Under the pieces are notes generated by a model, which ran no database searches, had not been told where the DNA came from, and worked only from the letters and a program-made list of their open reading frames with translations. DNA of 64,000 nt from Nitratireductor soli (lineage in GTDB: Bacteria; Pseudomonadota; Alphaproteobacteria; Rhizobiales; Rhizobiaceae): positions 24,985-88,984 of the forward strand of contig NZ_LFVY01000021.1 of the NCBI RefSeq assembly GCF_001050155.1. Direction: 5' to 3'. Positions 52,936-62,930 of the stretch are shown here, piece by piece. How positions within the stretch are numbered: position 1 is the first letter of the stretch; each line of letters starts with the position of its first letter. A program made the position numbers and the translations under genes.

Positions 52936-54479
52936 ATCATCGCCTCGATCAGGAAGGGCCCCCTATTGGCGAGCGCTGCGTCCAGCAGTCGCGAGAATTC
53001 CTCGATCGTCGTAGCACGGCCTGCCTCCACCCCCATCCCGCGCGCCATCAGGCACCAGTTGAGCTCGGGACGGTCGAGGTCCAACATTGCGCATGCATTC
53101 TTGCCGAGTTTGTTCACGCCGACATTGCGCATCTCGCCCTGAAGGATCGCGTAAGAGCGGTTTGCGTAGATGATGGTGACGACGTCGAGATTTTCGCGCG
53201 CCTGCGTCCACAGCCCCTGCGCCGTGTACATCCCGCTCCCGTCCGCCTGCAGCAGGATGACCTTTCGGTCGGGCCGCGCCAGCGCCGCGCCGATCGACAG
53301 CGGAATGCCTATGCCGATGGCTCCGCCGGTCAACGACAAATGATCGTGCGGATGAAGGCCCGACGAAATCTGGCCGAAACCTCGCCCGGATGTGATCGCC
53401 TCGTCGCAGATGATCGCATTTTCAGGCATTCGGCGCGCGAGCGCTTGGCTGATCGTTTCCGGCGTCAGATCACCGGTGGGCTCTTCCAGTTCATCTTGTG
53501 TCAACGCGTTCAGTACCGGCTTAGCCGACCCGGCGCCCAGGTCGGAACAAAGAAGCTCTAGCGTCTGGAGAAGATCGGTTTCCGGCCCGCCGAGATCGAT
53601 AACCTTGCAATCGGGCGGCAAGATGAGACTTGGCATGCCAGGATAAGCAAAGAATGCGACAGGCGCACCCTTGCCTAGACAGATCGCCACCTCAAATTCC
53701 GCAAGTGCTGCAACAGCCATGCCGACGGGATAGGGAACCGGCTTGATCGACACGCGTCCCGCGCCGCGCTCGTGCCTGGCGGAGTGCTGCGAATAAAGCT
53801 GCGCGCCGGTCGCCGCCGCGATTTTACCAGCGATCTCCAGCGCGTCCGCACGAAGCGCCCTGCCCGCAAGAACGATCGCAGCGTGTTTTCCGCGTTTCAG
53901 CGCCAGCGCAGCCTCGCGGATCTGGTCGGGCGAAGCCGGTGCGGCAACAGGAACTTCGACCGGCTTAATATCTTCGGGCTCCGTGTCGCCCCATGCCGCA
54001 TCTGCGGGAAGGATCATCGTCGATACGCCGCGACGGCTTACAGCGGCGCGATAAGCCTCTTCCGTCACGCGGCGCATGTCCGCCGCAGTTTCAACCCGCC
54101 CAACCCACTGGGACATCGGCCTTGCAAGGCATTCGATGTCGCTGGTCAGCGGTGCATCGTATTGTAGATGGTACGTTGCGTGATCCCCGACCACGTTGAT
54201 GACGGGCGAGTCGGCGCGGCGCGCATTGTGCAGATTCGCCAGTCCATTCGCGAGGCCCGGCCCCAGATGCAGAAGCGTAGCCGCCGGCTTGTCCGCCATG
54301 CGCGCATAGCCATCGGCAGCACCCGTCACCCCCCCCTCGAAAAGACCCAGCACGCAGCGCATCTCCGGCTTTCGATCGAGAGCGGCGACGAAATGCATCT
54401 CCGAAGTGCCCGGATTGGCAAAGCACACGTCGACGTCATTGGTCAAAAGCACATCGCACAGCTTGTCGGCACCGTTCAT
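52932..54479 (-). CDS. Acetolactate synthase large subunit-like ThDP enzyme
   Basis: This 515-residue protein is a ThDP-dependent enzyme: catalytic Glu in LFEGGVTGAADGYAR near residue 50 and the ThDP/metal motif ADGSGMYTAQGLWTQARENLD followed by IIYANRSYAIL near 420-450. The N-terminal phrase FANPGTSEMHFVAAL is typical of IlvB-like or benzoylformate-decarboxylase-like proteins outside branched-chain biosynthesis. ATG 54479 has GAGGAGAG 8 bp upstream. No small-subunit gene is present, so a catabolic decarboxylase or ligase role is more likely. The TAG stop falls inside the Bru-RS-like repeat. Confidence 0.85.
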   Translation of the reverse strand: MNGADKLCDVLLTNDVDVCFANPGTSEMHFVAALDRKPEMRCVLGLFEGGVTGAADGYARMADKPAATLLHLGPGLANGLANLHNARRADSPVINVVGDHATYHLQYDAPLTSDIECLARPMSQWVGRVETAADMRRVTEEAYRAAVSRRGVSTMILPADAAWGDTEPEDIKPVEVPVAAPASPDQIREAALALKRGKHAAIVLAGRALRADALEIAGKIAAATGAQLYSQHSARHERGAGRVSIKPVPYPVGMAVAALAEFEVAICLGKGAPVAFFAYPGMPSLILPPDCKVIDLGGPETDLLQTLELLCSDLGAGSAKPVLNALTQDELEEPTGDLTPETISQALARRMPENAIICDEAITSGRGFGQISSGLHPHDHLSLTGGAIGIGIPLSIGAALARPDRKVILLQADGSGMYTAQGLWTQARENLDVVTIIYANRSYAILQGEMRNVGVNKLGKNACAMLDLDRPELNWCLMARGMGVEAGRATTIEEFSRLLDAALANRGPFLIEAMI

Positions 54480-54677
54480 CGCATCTCTCCTCGGGGGCAA
54501 TTCGGCTCATCGCGCGGCGATGAAATCAATTTGTTCGCGCGCTGCAATGATCCAGGGCGGATGATCCGCTTGCTCGCGTTTCTCGGCTTGATGTAAAGCA
54601 CGGTCGGCTCGAAGACGTTGCCGATGCGGTGGCCGCCCCACGCCGACACTGTTCCAGAACGTCCGGATTCAAGGATT

Positions 54678-54702
54678 GCTGAACGGCTATCTGCCATTCA
54701 GC
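54678..54702. terminator. Possible terminator hairpin after the potC-like gene
   Basis: GCTGAACGGC and GCCATTCAGC pair around a TATCT loop with one mismatch, 67 bp downstream of the potC-like stop on the minus strand. There is no strong T-run, so this is tentative. The surrounding gap (54480-54768) shows no gene that I can support. Confidence 0.35.
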
Positions 54703-54768
54703 AGCAGAGTTTGGTGAGTGATTCTGCCTCGTTGGAAAGGATCAGCTAAAAAGCCAGCGTGCCTCGGG

Positions 54769-55563
54769 CTATTTGCGATCCGGTTCGACAAAAAATTCCA
54801 GCCCGACCAGCCGTTCGAGGAGGATGACAAGCAGCAGCGTGATCACAACGAGCACCGTCGAAATCGCGGCGACCACCGGCGTCCCGCTCTCCTGTATGAA
54901 GGAATAGGTCTCGACAGGCAGGGTCGTGATGAACGGGCCGACGAGGAACATGGTCACGGTCACTTCATCGAAGGACAGGATGAAGCTGAACAGCAGCGCG
55001 GTGATGATGCCTGGCCGCACCAACGGCAGGGTCACGTGCCAGAACGTATACCAGTTCCGTGCTCCCATGCTCATGGACGCCTCCTCCATTTCCCTGTCCA
55101 GCTTGCGCAGGCTCACGGAAATGGGCCGGTAGGCATAGGGCAATGTGATGATGCAATGGACGAGAAGAAGGCCGGCAAAAGTGCCGTAGCCGCCAATCAT
55201 CATCAAGAGCGACAGCATGGCGACACCAAGCGCCGCGTGCGGAAAAAGAAGCGGCGTCATGACCGCGACTTCGAAGTAGCGTGTGAAGGCGGACTGCCTG
55301 CGCGTCACGGCAAGTGCTGCAAGGAAAGCCGCTGCTGTGCTCAGCACGGCGCCGGCAATGGCCAGACCCAGGCTCACCAGCAGAGCGCGCAACCAGCGTG
55401 CATCCGTCAGGAACTCCCCATACCAGCGAAGGGAGAGTTCACCTGCTGGAAACTGGATGTATCCGTCATGGCTGAAGGACGCCGCAGCGACGATAAGGAT
55501 CGGCGCGGGCATGAACAGCAGCACCGCCCAGATGCCGATCGTATCCCATCTCTGCTTCAGCAT
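54769..55563 (-). CDS. ABC permease (PotC-like)
   Basis: This 264-residue permease has six membrane segments and the EAA loop EEASMSMGARNWYTFWHVTLP, followed by FSFILSFDEVTVTMFLVGP, which is typical of PotC/YdcV-type permeases. It is the last gene of the operon, 3 bp after the PotB-like gene. It forms the channel with PotB for import of a small organic compound. Confidence 0.9.
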   Translation of the reverse strand: MLKQRWDTIGIWAVLLFMPAPILIVAAASFSHDGYIQFPAGELSLRWYGEFLTDARWLRALLVSLGLAIAGAVLSTAAAFLAALAVTRRQSAFTRYFEVAVMTPLLFPHAALGVAMLSLLMMIGGYGTFAGLLLVHCIITLPYAYRPISVSLRKLDREMEEASMSMGARNWYTFWHVTLPLVRPGIITALLFSFILSFDEVTVTMFLVGPFITTLPVETYSFIQESGTPVVAAISTVLVVITLLLVILLERLVGLEFFVEPDRK

Positions 55564-55566
55564 AGC

Positions 55567-56448
55567 CTAGCTCCCCCTTTGATCCATGAAGCGCGACAGC
55601 TTGCGTTCGAGCATCTGCAACGGCAGCACAACAGCAAGTCCCGCGAGCAGCAAGAGGAAGGCGAGCATCGAGGCTTTCTGGAAATTGAAAGTCTGGATGA
55701 CCTCCTGATACATCTGCGTTCCCATCATCCGGTCGCGTACGCCGCCGAGCAGGACCGGCGTCACGATGGCACCCGTCGACATGAGATAGACGAGCATCGT
55801 TCCTGTGATGATCCCCGGAACGGTCAAAGGCAGGGTGACGCGGAAGAAGGTGTGGTAGCTGCGCGCGCCCAGACTGGCGCTCGCTTCTTCCAGCCGGCGG
55901 TCAAGATGCAACATGACCGACAGGATGGAGATGATCATGAACGGAATCAGTATGTGAACCAGCCCAACGACGACACCCGTGGTGTTGAACATCATCCGCA
56001 CCGGTCGTTCGACAAGCCCAGCCCAGGCAAGAAACTCGTTGATCAGGCCTTTCGGGCCCAGGATAACCATCCAGCCATAGGTGCGGACCACAATCGATAC
56101 CAACCACGGCAGGATGATCAGGATCATCAGATGGCTGCGGTTGCCCTTGTAGCGCCACATCGCGTAGGCGACCGGATATCCTAGGAGGACGCACAGCGCC
56201 GCTACCAGCATCGACACGCGAATGGTCCTTAAGAATATGTCCCGGTAGTCCGCGCGGGAAAAGAAATCCGTGTAGAGTGACAGGCTGAGCCGCCCCTCTT
56301 CGATGAAGGACGAGGCGATGAGCTGCACCACGCTGACACAGAACAGGCCGAGCAACACCATAGCGGGTGCGAGCAGCAGAACCCTGCCCCATACCTCGCG
56401 TCCGGGGCCATGCATTTTCTTTTTGAAAGCCTGATCCGTCAGAGACAT
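55567..56448 (-). CDS. ABC permease (PotB-like)
   Basis: This 293-residue permease has a cytoplasmic N-terminus and six membrane segments, with the EAA loop EEASASLGARSYHTFFRVTLP and the VRTYGWMVILG segment common in PotB/YdcU proteins. ATG 56448 has GGGAG upstream. It partners the PotC-like permease encoded next. Confidence 0.9.
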   Translation of the reverse strand: MSLTDQAFKKKMHGPGREVWGRVLLLAPAMVLLGLFCVSVVQLIASSFIEEGRLSLSLYTDFFSRADYRDIFLRTIRVSMLVAALCVLLGYPVAYAMWRYKGNRSHLMILIILPWLVSIVVRTYGWMVILGPKGLINEFLAWAGLVERPVRMMFNTTGVVVGLVHILIPFMIISILSVMLHLDRRLEEASASLGARSYHTFFRVTLPLTVPGIITGTMLVYLMSTGAIVTPVLLGGVRDRMMGTQMYQEVIQTFNFQKASMLAFLLLLAGLAVVLPLQMLERKLSRFMDQRGS

Positions 56449-56484
56449 CCGCTCTCCCTCCGACCCCGTGAGGTCACTCCCGTT

Positions 56485-57333
56485 TCAAAGACGCAGGAAA
56501 CGCTTTGCGTTCTCGTAAAGCCATTTGCGCTTTACGGTATCGTCCAGCGGCAGGGCATTGATTTCGTCGATGCACCATTCGATCGGCATCAGGGGAAACG
56601 ACGAGCCGAAAATGATGCGGTCTTGCAGGATGGATTTGCCATAGGCCAGGAGCCCCTCATAGCCCGAACCCGGCGTGTTGAGATATTTGGGTCGCACGGC
56701 AACCAGCCCGATATGCACGTTGGGATGGCGCCAGGCGACGCCGATCAGCTCGTGGACCCACGGGAAGCCGGGGGGCCCGGCGCAGACGCGCAGCTCGGGA
56801 AAATGCACCATGACCTCATCCAGCAGCGCCGGTCGGCCATACTCCATGAGTGTGGAGGTGGCGAAGTTGATCGACGTATGGAGATTGAGCGGAATGTCCA
56901 GTTCGATGCACTTGGCATATAGCGGATACATACGCGGGTCGTTGATCGCCAGCTTGTGCTCGAAGCACTGTAGATTGAGGCCCCTGAGTCCGAGATCGCG
57001 CACCGCATGCTCAAGCTCTCGGACTGCGGCGATTCCCTTGTGCGGATCGACACCCGCAAAGCCGATGAAGCGCTCCCCCTGCTTGCGACAGAAGGCGGCG
57101 ACGTCCTCGTTGGAGATCTTCCAACCGAAGGTCGATTCAAGGTCGCGCGCCTTGACGACGACGTGCTGCGCGCCGGCCGCGTCATAGGCCGACAGATAGT
57201 CCTCGAGTGTACCCGGGCTGGATTGTGCCGCCTTCTCGCTCGAGCCGTAAACGGTCCTGTATCGGTGCAAATGCCCCGTTGCGGACTGTGTGAACTCCGG
57301 CACCGGCGGCCGGCTTGCGTAGTCGATGATCAT
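56485..57333 (-). CDS. Amidohydrolase family 2 protein
   Basis: This 282-residue protein has the amidohydrolase_2 TIM-barrel pattern: a short start (MIIDYASRPPVP), then GLRGLNLQCFE, DIPLNLHTSI (metal His), LRVCAGPPGFPWVHELIGVAWRHPNVHIGL, and RIIFGSSFPLMP with the late Ser/Asp region. The usual final Asp of the metal site is replaced by Ser-Ser in FGSSFP, so a non-hydrolytic role such as decarboxylation or an altered site is possible. ATG 57333 overlaps the amidase stop (ATGA). Confidence 0.82.
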   Translation of the reverse strand: MIIDYASRPPVPEFTQSATGHLHRYRTVYGSSEKAAQSSPGTLEDYLSAYDAAGAQHVVVKARDLESTFGWKISNEDVAAFCRKQGERFIGFAGVDPHKGIAAVRELEHAVRDLGLRGLNLQCFEHKLAINDPRMYPLYAKCIELDIPLNLHTSINFATSTLMEYGRPALLDEVMVHFPELRVCAGPPGFPWVHELIGVAWRHPNVHIGLVAVRPKYLNTPGSGYEGLLAYGKSILQDRIIFGSSFPLMPIEWCIDEINALPLDDTVKRKWLYENAKRFLRL

Positions 57334-58772
57334 TGCGGGTTTCCTTCAATGGCGAGAGCCGGCCAACGGTCCGCCCAAGGCGAAAGCGCCTCGATCGCCG
57401 CTGCGATCGACAAAAGCAGTGGCTCGGAATGCCAGGGTCCGACAATCTGCAAACCGATGGGCAGGCCTGCGCCGGAAAAGCCGCATGGTACCGAGATCGC
57501 CGGATTGCCGGCCGGATTGAATGGGATCGTGTAGCAATACCAGGTCTCGCGAAGTGGGCCGATCTCCTTGCCGTCGAGCACCAGCGGCTCATTGGAGCGT
57601 TGTTCGATGTTGAGCGACGGTACCGACACCGTTGGCGTCACGAGGATGTCCGCATCCGCGAAAAGAGATTGCATGCGGCGGTAGTGCCGCGTGCGATCGG
57701 CGATGGCATGGGCGACGTCCTCGCCGCTGAATGCGCGGCCCTGTTCCAGCCCTTCGACCAGAGCAGGGTCCATCCTGTCGCGCCATCGATCAAGCAGATG
57801 GCCGAACCGAGCGGCCTGATAGGCCCGCATCAGTTTCAAGGCGGCGGCAAGGTTCCAGTCTCCGACCGGGTCGTCGCCCCGGATCTTGGCTCCTTCGCCT
57901 TCAAGGCGCGCCACCATAGTCGCGCACAGCCGTTCGACCTCAGGATCGAGATAGCTGTTTTCGGTCCTCGGCAGATAGCGGATGCGAAGCCCCTTCAGGA
58001 CACCGATCGGATCGGATGGCAGATGCACGGGCCCGGCACTGCCTGCCAGAGACCAAGGGTCACGCGGGTCGGGGCCGCGCATGACGGAGTATAGCAAGGC
58101 TGTATCCGACACCGAGCGCGCCATCGCGCCGATGCAGGTCAGCGAACCGAAGAGATCGGAATTGGTCTCGTGCGGTACCGCGCCGATTGTCGGCTTCAAT
58201 CCGACGATGCCGCAGCAAGATGCCGGGATGCGGCCCGAGCCCGCACCGTCTGTCGACACGGCAAGCGGCGAAAAACCCATGGCCACACTGACGGCTGCGC
58301 CGCCGCTGGAGCCGCCGGGGCTCTTCGACAGATCCCAGGGATTGCGCGTGTAGCCGTAGGCGGGGCTGTCTGTCAGAACCTTGTGGCCGAGCTCCGGCGT
58401 CGTGGTCTTGCCCACAATGATGGCTCCCGCCGCCCGCAAACGCGCCACCGCTTCCGCATCCTCGGCGGGAACATTGTCAGCAAACGCATGCGAGCCGAAT
58501 GCCGTGACCATGTCTCTCGTCGCCACAAGGTCCTTTACCGATACAGGCACTCCGTGCAGCGATCCGACGGCGGCTCCCGACGCGACAGCCTTGTCGGCCG
58601 CATCGGCCGCCTTCAACGCCCCCTTTCCGTCCAGCAATGCGAACGCGTTGACCTGGCCATCCAACGCTTCGATCCGCATCAGAAAAGCTTCGACGAGATC
58701 TCGGGAGGACATCTCCCGGGCGCGAATTCGTGATGCAAGCTCGCCCGCCGACAGGCTCCATATGCTGGTCAT
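57330..58772 (-). CDS. Amidase signature family enzyme
   Basis: This 480-residue protein has the Ser-Ser-Lys triad: Lys in GVPVSVKDLVATRD (about residue 83), cis-Ser in SPGGSSGGAAVSVAMG and the nucleophile Ser in STDGAGSGRIPASCCGIVGLKPT (about 180). The nucleophile loop reads DGAGSGR instead of the common DTGGSIR, a small deviation. It should hydrolyse an amide to acid and ammonia. ATG 58772 has GGAGAG 8 bp upstream; the longer open frame is shadow of the ligase gene. It is co-translated with the amidohydrolase. Confidence 0.9.
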   Translation of the reverse strand: MTSIWSLSAGELASRIRAREMSSRDLVEAFLMRIEALDGQVNAFALLDGKGALKAADAADKAVASGAAVGSLHGVPVSVKDLVATRDMVTAFGSHAFADNVPAEDAEAVARLRAAGAIIVGKTTTPELGHKVLTDSPAYGYTRNPWDLSKSPGGSSGGAAVSVAMGFSPLAVSTDGAGSGRIPASCCGIVGLKPTIGAVPHETNSDLFGSLTCIGAMARSVSDTALLYSVMRGPDPRDPWSLAGSAGPVHLPSDPIGVLKGLRIRYLPRTENSYLDPEVERLCATMVARLEGEGAKIRGDDPVGDWNLAAALKLMRAYQAARFGHLLDRWRDRMDPALVEGLEQGRAFSGEDVAHAIADRTRHYRRMQSLFADADILVTPTVSVPSLNIEQRSNEPLVLDGKEIGPLRETWYCYTIPFNPAGNPAISVPCGFSGAGLPIGLQIVGPWHSEPLLLSIAAAIEALSPWADRWPALAIEGNPQ

Positions 58773-58785
58773 TGCCGTCTCTCCT

Positions 58786-60450
58786 TCAGCGCCACACTTC
58801 GTCGACGCGATCGAACGAACCCGTTCGTAGATCTTCCTTGGCCTTGATGAGTTCTCCCTTGGCAATTTTCTCCGATGGCGTTCGCGGGAGGCTCTCGACG
58901 ATCTCGTAGTAACGCGGCACCTTGAATGCGGCGAGGTTGGCGACACAATGCGCAATAGCCGCCTCTAAAACCGCGTCGGCCTTGTCCTGAGGAACAGACG
59001 GAACGATGTAGGCTTTCACCTCCTGACCGCGAAGATCGTCCGGAACGCCCACCACGGCCGCATCGAGAACGCCTGGCCCATCGCGCAAAACCGCCTCCAC
59101 CTCCCTCGCAGCAACGTTTTCGCCCGCGCGCCGCACCATGTCCTTCTTGCGGCCGACGATGTAGAAGAACCCCTTTTGATCCTGCCGGAAAAGATCGCCG
59201 GTTCGGAACCACTCTCCGAAAAAGCTCTCCTTGTTGGCCTCGGGCTTCTTGTAGTAGCCCTGCATGATGCCGAGGCCTCGGACCACCAACTCGCCCTCTT
59301 CCCCTTGCGCAACGTCGGCACCCTCATCGTCGACGATACGGCACTCGCGAAACGGCGCGGGGATGCCGCAGGACCCGGAGCCGATCATCTCCGTATGTTC
59401 AAGCGGCATATAAAGCGTGGGACCCACCTCGGTCATGCCGAAAGCCTCCATCGCGGGAAGATTGAACCGGCGGCGAAGATCGGCATGAATCTGCTTGCGC
59501 ACGCCATAGATGTTGGCGCGGCGCACGACCAGTTCGCCGTCCTGCGGTGACGGCGGCTGCTTGTAGGCGATCTCGGGAAACAGGCAGAAGTGAATCTTGT
59601 GCTCGCGAAGCCAGCCCGCAAAGCGGCTGGAGCTTTGCCTGTTCGCCACGAACAGCGTCGCGCGCTGGTGAAAGGCGAGCAGCATTAGCCACTGGGGATC
59701 CAGGTAGAAGAAGGGGGTCGACGCGAATACGCGCTCATAGCGGCGGCCGTCACGCAAACCGTTGACGAAACTTGCCATCACCCAATAGCGATGCGTAAGC
59801 ATGCAGCCCTTGGGAAAGCCGGTCGTGCCGGATGTGTACTGGATATTCATCAGATCATCCGGATCGACCTCGTAGCCGAGCGAGATGGCGGCAGACTGGC
59901 CACCCGCCATCTCGCTCCAGCAACGATAGGTTTCGGCCGCGCCGACGACGGCAACCCTGTCGGCAGGGATCTTGACCTCGCCAAATGAGGAAAGCTGCCC
60001 CGCCAGAGCGGCGTGGTCGGCATGAACGATCAGAAATTCGGCCTCGGAGTCCGTCACGACGTAGTGAAGCTCACGCGCGGTATAGCGGGTGTTGACCGGT
60101 GCCATCACCGCCCCGATCCGGGCCAGCGCCAGCCATATGATCGGCATTTCAGGGATATTGGGAAGCATGACGGCCACGTGCGTGCCGCGCCTCACGCCCC
60201 AGCTCAGTAAGGTGTTGACTGCCTGCCCGACCTTTTCGACCAATTCGGCGTAGGTCAGCTTTTCCCCGATCTCGAAGAAGTTCAGCGCGTCTAGCCCGCC
60301 CACCTCCGCTGCCGCCTGATCGAGAAGAGCGCCGATGTTTCTTGGAAGCTGTGCCCGCTCAAGCGCATCCCGCCGACCCTGTGGGCTCATGCGGGAAAGC
60401 GCGTCGACAAATGTTTCAACAGACAAAGCGGCATTAATAACAGGGGACAT
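58786..60450 (-). CDS. Acyl-CoA ligase (CaiC/long-chain-like AMP-forming)
   Basis: This 554-residue protein has the AMP-binding motif YTSGTTGFPKGCMLTHR, AFGMTEVGPT, FRTGDLFRQDQKGFFYIVGRKKDMVRRAGENV and the C-terminal lysine motif near PSEKIAKGELIK. It resembles crotonobetaine/carnitine-CoA ligases. It would activate the acid released by the amidase to its CoA ester. ATG 60450 has GAGGAA 12 bp upstream. It lies 13 bp before the amidase gene. Confidence 0.9.
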   Translation of the reverse strand: MSPVINAALSVETFVDALSRMSPQGRRDALERAQLPRNIGALLDQAAAEVGGLDALNFFEIGEKLTYAELVEKVGQAVNTLLSWGVRRGTHVAVMLPNIPEMPIIWLALARIGAVMAPVNTRYTARELHYVVTDSEAEFLIVHADHAALAGQLSSFGEVKIPADRVAVVGAAETYRCWSEMAGGQSAAISLGYEVDPDDLMNIQYTSGTTGFPKGCMLTHRYWVMASFVNGLRDGRRYERVFASTPFFYLDPQWLMLLAFHQRATLFVANRQSSSRFAGWLREHKIHFCLFPEIAYKQPPSPQDGELVVRRANIYGVRKQIHADLRRRFNLPAMEAFGMTEVGPTLYMPLEHTEMIGSGSCGIPAPFRECRIVDDEGADVAQGEEGELVVRGLGIMQGYYKKPEANKESFFGEWFRTGDLFRQDQKGFFYIVGRKKDMVRRAGENVAAREVEAVLRDGPGVLDAAVVGVPDDLRGQEVKAYIVPSVPQDKADAVLEAAIAHCVANLAAFKVPRYYEIVESLPRTPSEKIAKGELIKAKEDLRTGSFDRVDEVWR

Positions 60451-60529
60451 CGTCGCACTGTTCCTCAATCTGGGTAAGGTTCTGGTCGTGATGGACGGCC
60501 GCGCCACGTCGCCGTGGCGCGGCAAGCCG

Positions 60530-61585
60530 TTATTCGACGGCGCCGATCAACTGTTCGAGCATGTTGATGCGATCGCGTTCCTGTTCGGCAATGTACTGCC
60601 AGTCGGGCTGGTAGACGCGTTCCATCAACTCCTTGAACGTCATGCCCATCTGTTCTTCAGCCTCGGGAGGAAGGACGGCATTGGAGTTGAGCGGAAGGTA
60701 GCCGCCCAGGATCGAGCCGCGAAGCTGGGGTTCGGCCCTCGACACGAAGTCTAGAAACTTCTTCGTGTCCTCCAGCCGTTTCGCCCCCTTCGGGACGACC
60801 AGCATGTACGGGATCATCAGCACGCCTTCCTTCGGCGCGACCATGGTGACGTTTTCCGCACCTTGCTGACGCAGATGCCAGACGCGGCCGGAATAATAAG
60901 GTCCGGCCGCGATTTCGCCGCGCGTCAGCAGATTGTTCATGTGTGCGATCGAGCTGTAGGTCGTGAGCGTGTTGGCGGCCACCTTCTTCAGAAGGTCGAG
61001 ACCCGGCTCGGGGTCACGTTCGTCGCCACCCATTGCCCTGGCCATTATCGGCAGATCGTAGGACGACAGATAGATCGGACGTGTGATCGCCAGAAGATCG
61101 CGCCACTTCTCGTCGCCGAGGTTGCTCCACGAGCTGAACTCCTCCGGCGTGGCCAGGTCGGTGTTGACCGCGATTCCGTAATACATGAAGTACGGGCTGA
61201 CGCCCGCCAGCTTCCCATCCTCGCTGCGCATCAGATAGTCGGGATTGGTTTCCGCGGCGGTGGGTATGTCGGCGAGATCGAACAACTCGATCATGCCGTC
61301 CTTCAGCAGGTTGGCGCCCTGCGGATAAGTCACCATGACCGCGTGATATTGCGGGTCGCCTGCCTGCGTGCGCAATTGCGCTTCCGGCGTAGGCACGGGC
61401 ACGATGCGGACGTCGAGGCCCGTTTCCTCCTTGAACGGTTTCGCGAAAGCCTCTTCCCACACGGCTTCCACGCCGCCGCCCCACGTTGCAATTAGCAACT
61501 CCTCCGACGCGGCCGGGCCGATCCCTGCAGCCAGCGCGAGGAACGAGACCCCGGCTACACATTTTGCTTTCAGAAAGTGCGGCAT
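60530..61585 (-). CDS. ABC substrate-binding protein (PotD/YdcS-like)
   Basis: This 351-residue periplasmic protein has a signal peptide to about residue 27 (AAS-EE), then LLIATWGGGVEAVWEEAFAKPFKEETG and later LTTYSSIAHMNNLLTRGEIAAGPYYSGRVWHLRQ, fitting the PotD-type family. ATG 61585 has GGGAGATGAAG about 3 bp upstream, favoured over 61600. It binds the imported compound; the acidic polyamine pocket cannot be confirmed by eye, so the substrate could be an amide or amine. Confidence 0.88.
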   Translation of the reverse strand: MPHFLKAKCVAGVSFLALAAGIGPAASEELLIATWGGGVEAVWEEAFAKPFKEETGLDVRIVPVPTPEAQLRTQAGDPQYHAVMVTYPQGANLLKDGMIELFDLADIPTAAETNPDYLMRSEDGKLAGVSPYFMYYGIAVNTDLATPEEFSSWSNLGDEKWRDLLAITRPIYLSSYDLPIMARAMGGDERDPEPGLDLLKKVAANTLTTYSSIAHMNNLLTRGEIAAGPYYSGRVWHLRQQGAENVTMVAPKEGVLMIPYMLVVPKGAKRLEDTKKFLDFVSRAEPQLRGSILGGYLPLNSNAVLPPEAEEQMGMTFKELMERVYQPDWQYIAEQERDRINMLEQLIGAVE

Positions 61586-61653
61586 ATCTTCATCTCCCAT
61601 TGTTAAGCGTCATCGCGATACTGCGGCGGCATCTGCGGCCATCTCGCGAAGAT

Positions 61654-62766
61654 TCAGGCAAGCGGGACCAGTGCCATGTTCTCGTCTTTCCAGCTGACAT
61701 AGACATCCTGGCCAGTCGCGAACTGCTGCGCTCCCATCTGCATGTTGGGCGTCAGGACGATGAGTTCGCCGACGGCGGCCGCCTCTTTCAGCATCACCAC
61801 GTAGCGCGTGTTGGCGCCGACATAGGAGCATTCCGTCACATGGCCGCAAAGCGCCGTTCGACCGGAGGGCTCGGGCGTAATTGACACGTGTTCCGGTCGC
61901 ACCGAAATCCCGACCCGCTCTCCGACGTTCAAGCAATATTGCGTGCGCAGTCGCACTTCCCTGCCAAGTTCCGGCATCGAAACCTGCATGCCATCGTCGC
62001 TCACCGCAGCCACCCTCCCCTCGAAAAAGTTCGTATCGCCCACGAACCGGGCAACGAACGGCGTCAGGGGGCTCGCATAGATCGCCTGAGGCTCTCCCAG
62101 CTGCTCGACCTTGCCGCCATTCATCACCGCGATGCGGTCCGACATCGCCAATGCTTCCTCCTGGTCGTGAGTCACGAAAATGAAGGTCGTGCTAACCCGC
62201 CTCTGGATCTGCTTGAGTTCCTGCTGCAGTTGCCGCCTCAGCTTGAGATCGAGTGCGCTCAGCGGCTCGTCCAGAAGCAGAACCTCCGGCCTGATCACGA
62301 GCGCCCGGGCAAGCGCGACCCGCTGCTTCTGGCCTCCACTGAGTTCATGGATTTTGCGGCTTTCGAACCCCTTGAGGCCGACGAGCTGCAGGGCCTCGTC
62401 CACACGCCGGACGATTTCCGCTTTCTCGACGGATCGAACCCTCAACCCGTAGGCGACGTTCTCGCCGACCGAAATATGCGGAAACAGAGCGAGGTTCTGG
62501 AACACCATCCCGATGGGGCGGGCGTAGGGAGGCCGTTCATTGACCCGCAAGCCGGCGATGCGAATTTCGCCGGAAGTCGGCCGCTCAAATCCGGCGATCA
62601 TGCGCAGCAGCGTCGTCTTCCCGCACCCGCTGGGACCGAGAAGTGAAAGGAACTCGCCGCGCTTGACCGTGATCGTGACGCCGTCGACAGCCTGAAACTC
62701 CCCGAACGCCTTGTGCACGCTCTCGATTTCAAGCGCAAAGCTTATATTCTCGCCAGACGATCTCAA
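61654..62766 (-). CDS. ABC transporter ATPase (PotA-like), first gene of the operon
   Basis: This 370-residue ATPase has Walker A GPSGCGKTT near residues 43-51, signature [15 protein letters not shown], Walker B VLLLDEPLSALD, switch His in [10 protein letters not shown] and a C-terminal TOBE domain. The start is a TTG at 62766, supported by AGGGGAGAGGG about 3 bp upstream. It powers import by the PotB/PotC-like permeases encoded at the far end of the same operon. It is divergent from the LysR gene. Confidence 0.9.
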   Translation of the reverse strand: MRSSGENISFALEIESVHKAFGEFQAVDGVTITVKRGEFLSLLGPSGCGKTTLLRMIAGFERPTSGEIRIAGLRVNERPPYARPIGMVFQNLALFPHISVGENVAYGLRVRSVEKAEIVRRVDEALQLVGLKGFESRKIHELSGGQKQRVALARALVIRPEVLLLDEPLSALDLKLRRQLQQELKQIQRRVSTTFIFVTHDQEEALAMSDRIAVMNGGKVEQLGEPQAIYASPLTPFVARFVGDTNFFEGRVAAVSDDGMQVSMPELGREVRLRTQYCLNVGERVGISVRPEHVSITPEPSGRTALCGHVTECSYVGANTRYVVMLKEAAAVGELIVLTPNMQMGAQQFATGQDVYVSWKDENMALVPLA

Positions 62767-62881
62767 GCACCCTCTCCCCTTATATGGCTTCGAATTCGAT
62801 CCTTAATCTGCCATCAAAGCCACTTTCGCCGAACAGACCACGCCGCCCGAACGCCCACAAGTTTCATATGAGCGTATCTTC

Positions 62882-62901
62882 ATAACCAAAAGTAATGTTA
62901 T
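62882..62901. promoter_or_regulatory. Candidate LysR box in the potA/lysR divergent promoter
   Basis: ATAAC and GTTAT arms are separated by 10 bp (T-N11-A-like), 30 bp upstream of the lysR start and about 115 bp upstream of the potA-like start. This is the usual site for a LysR regulator acting on itself and on the divergent operon. Confidence 0.5.
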
Positions 62902-62930
62902 ATGCGACCCAATAATCGGGAGACGTTTCC

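Noticed and set aside
54476..54697. 73-codon minus-strand frame with AWGGHRIGNVFEPTVLYIK
   Set aside because: Partly protein-like, but it overlaps the leader of the ThDP-enzyme gene and a hairpin and has no ribosome-binding site. At most it is a fragment.
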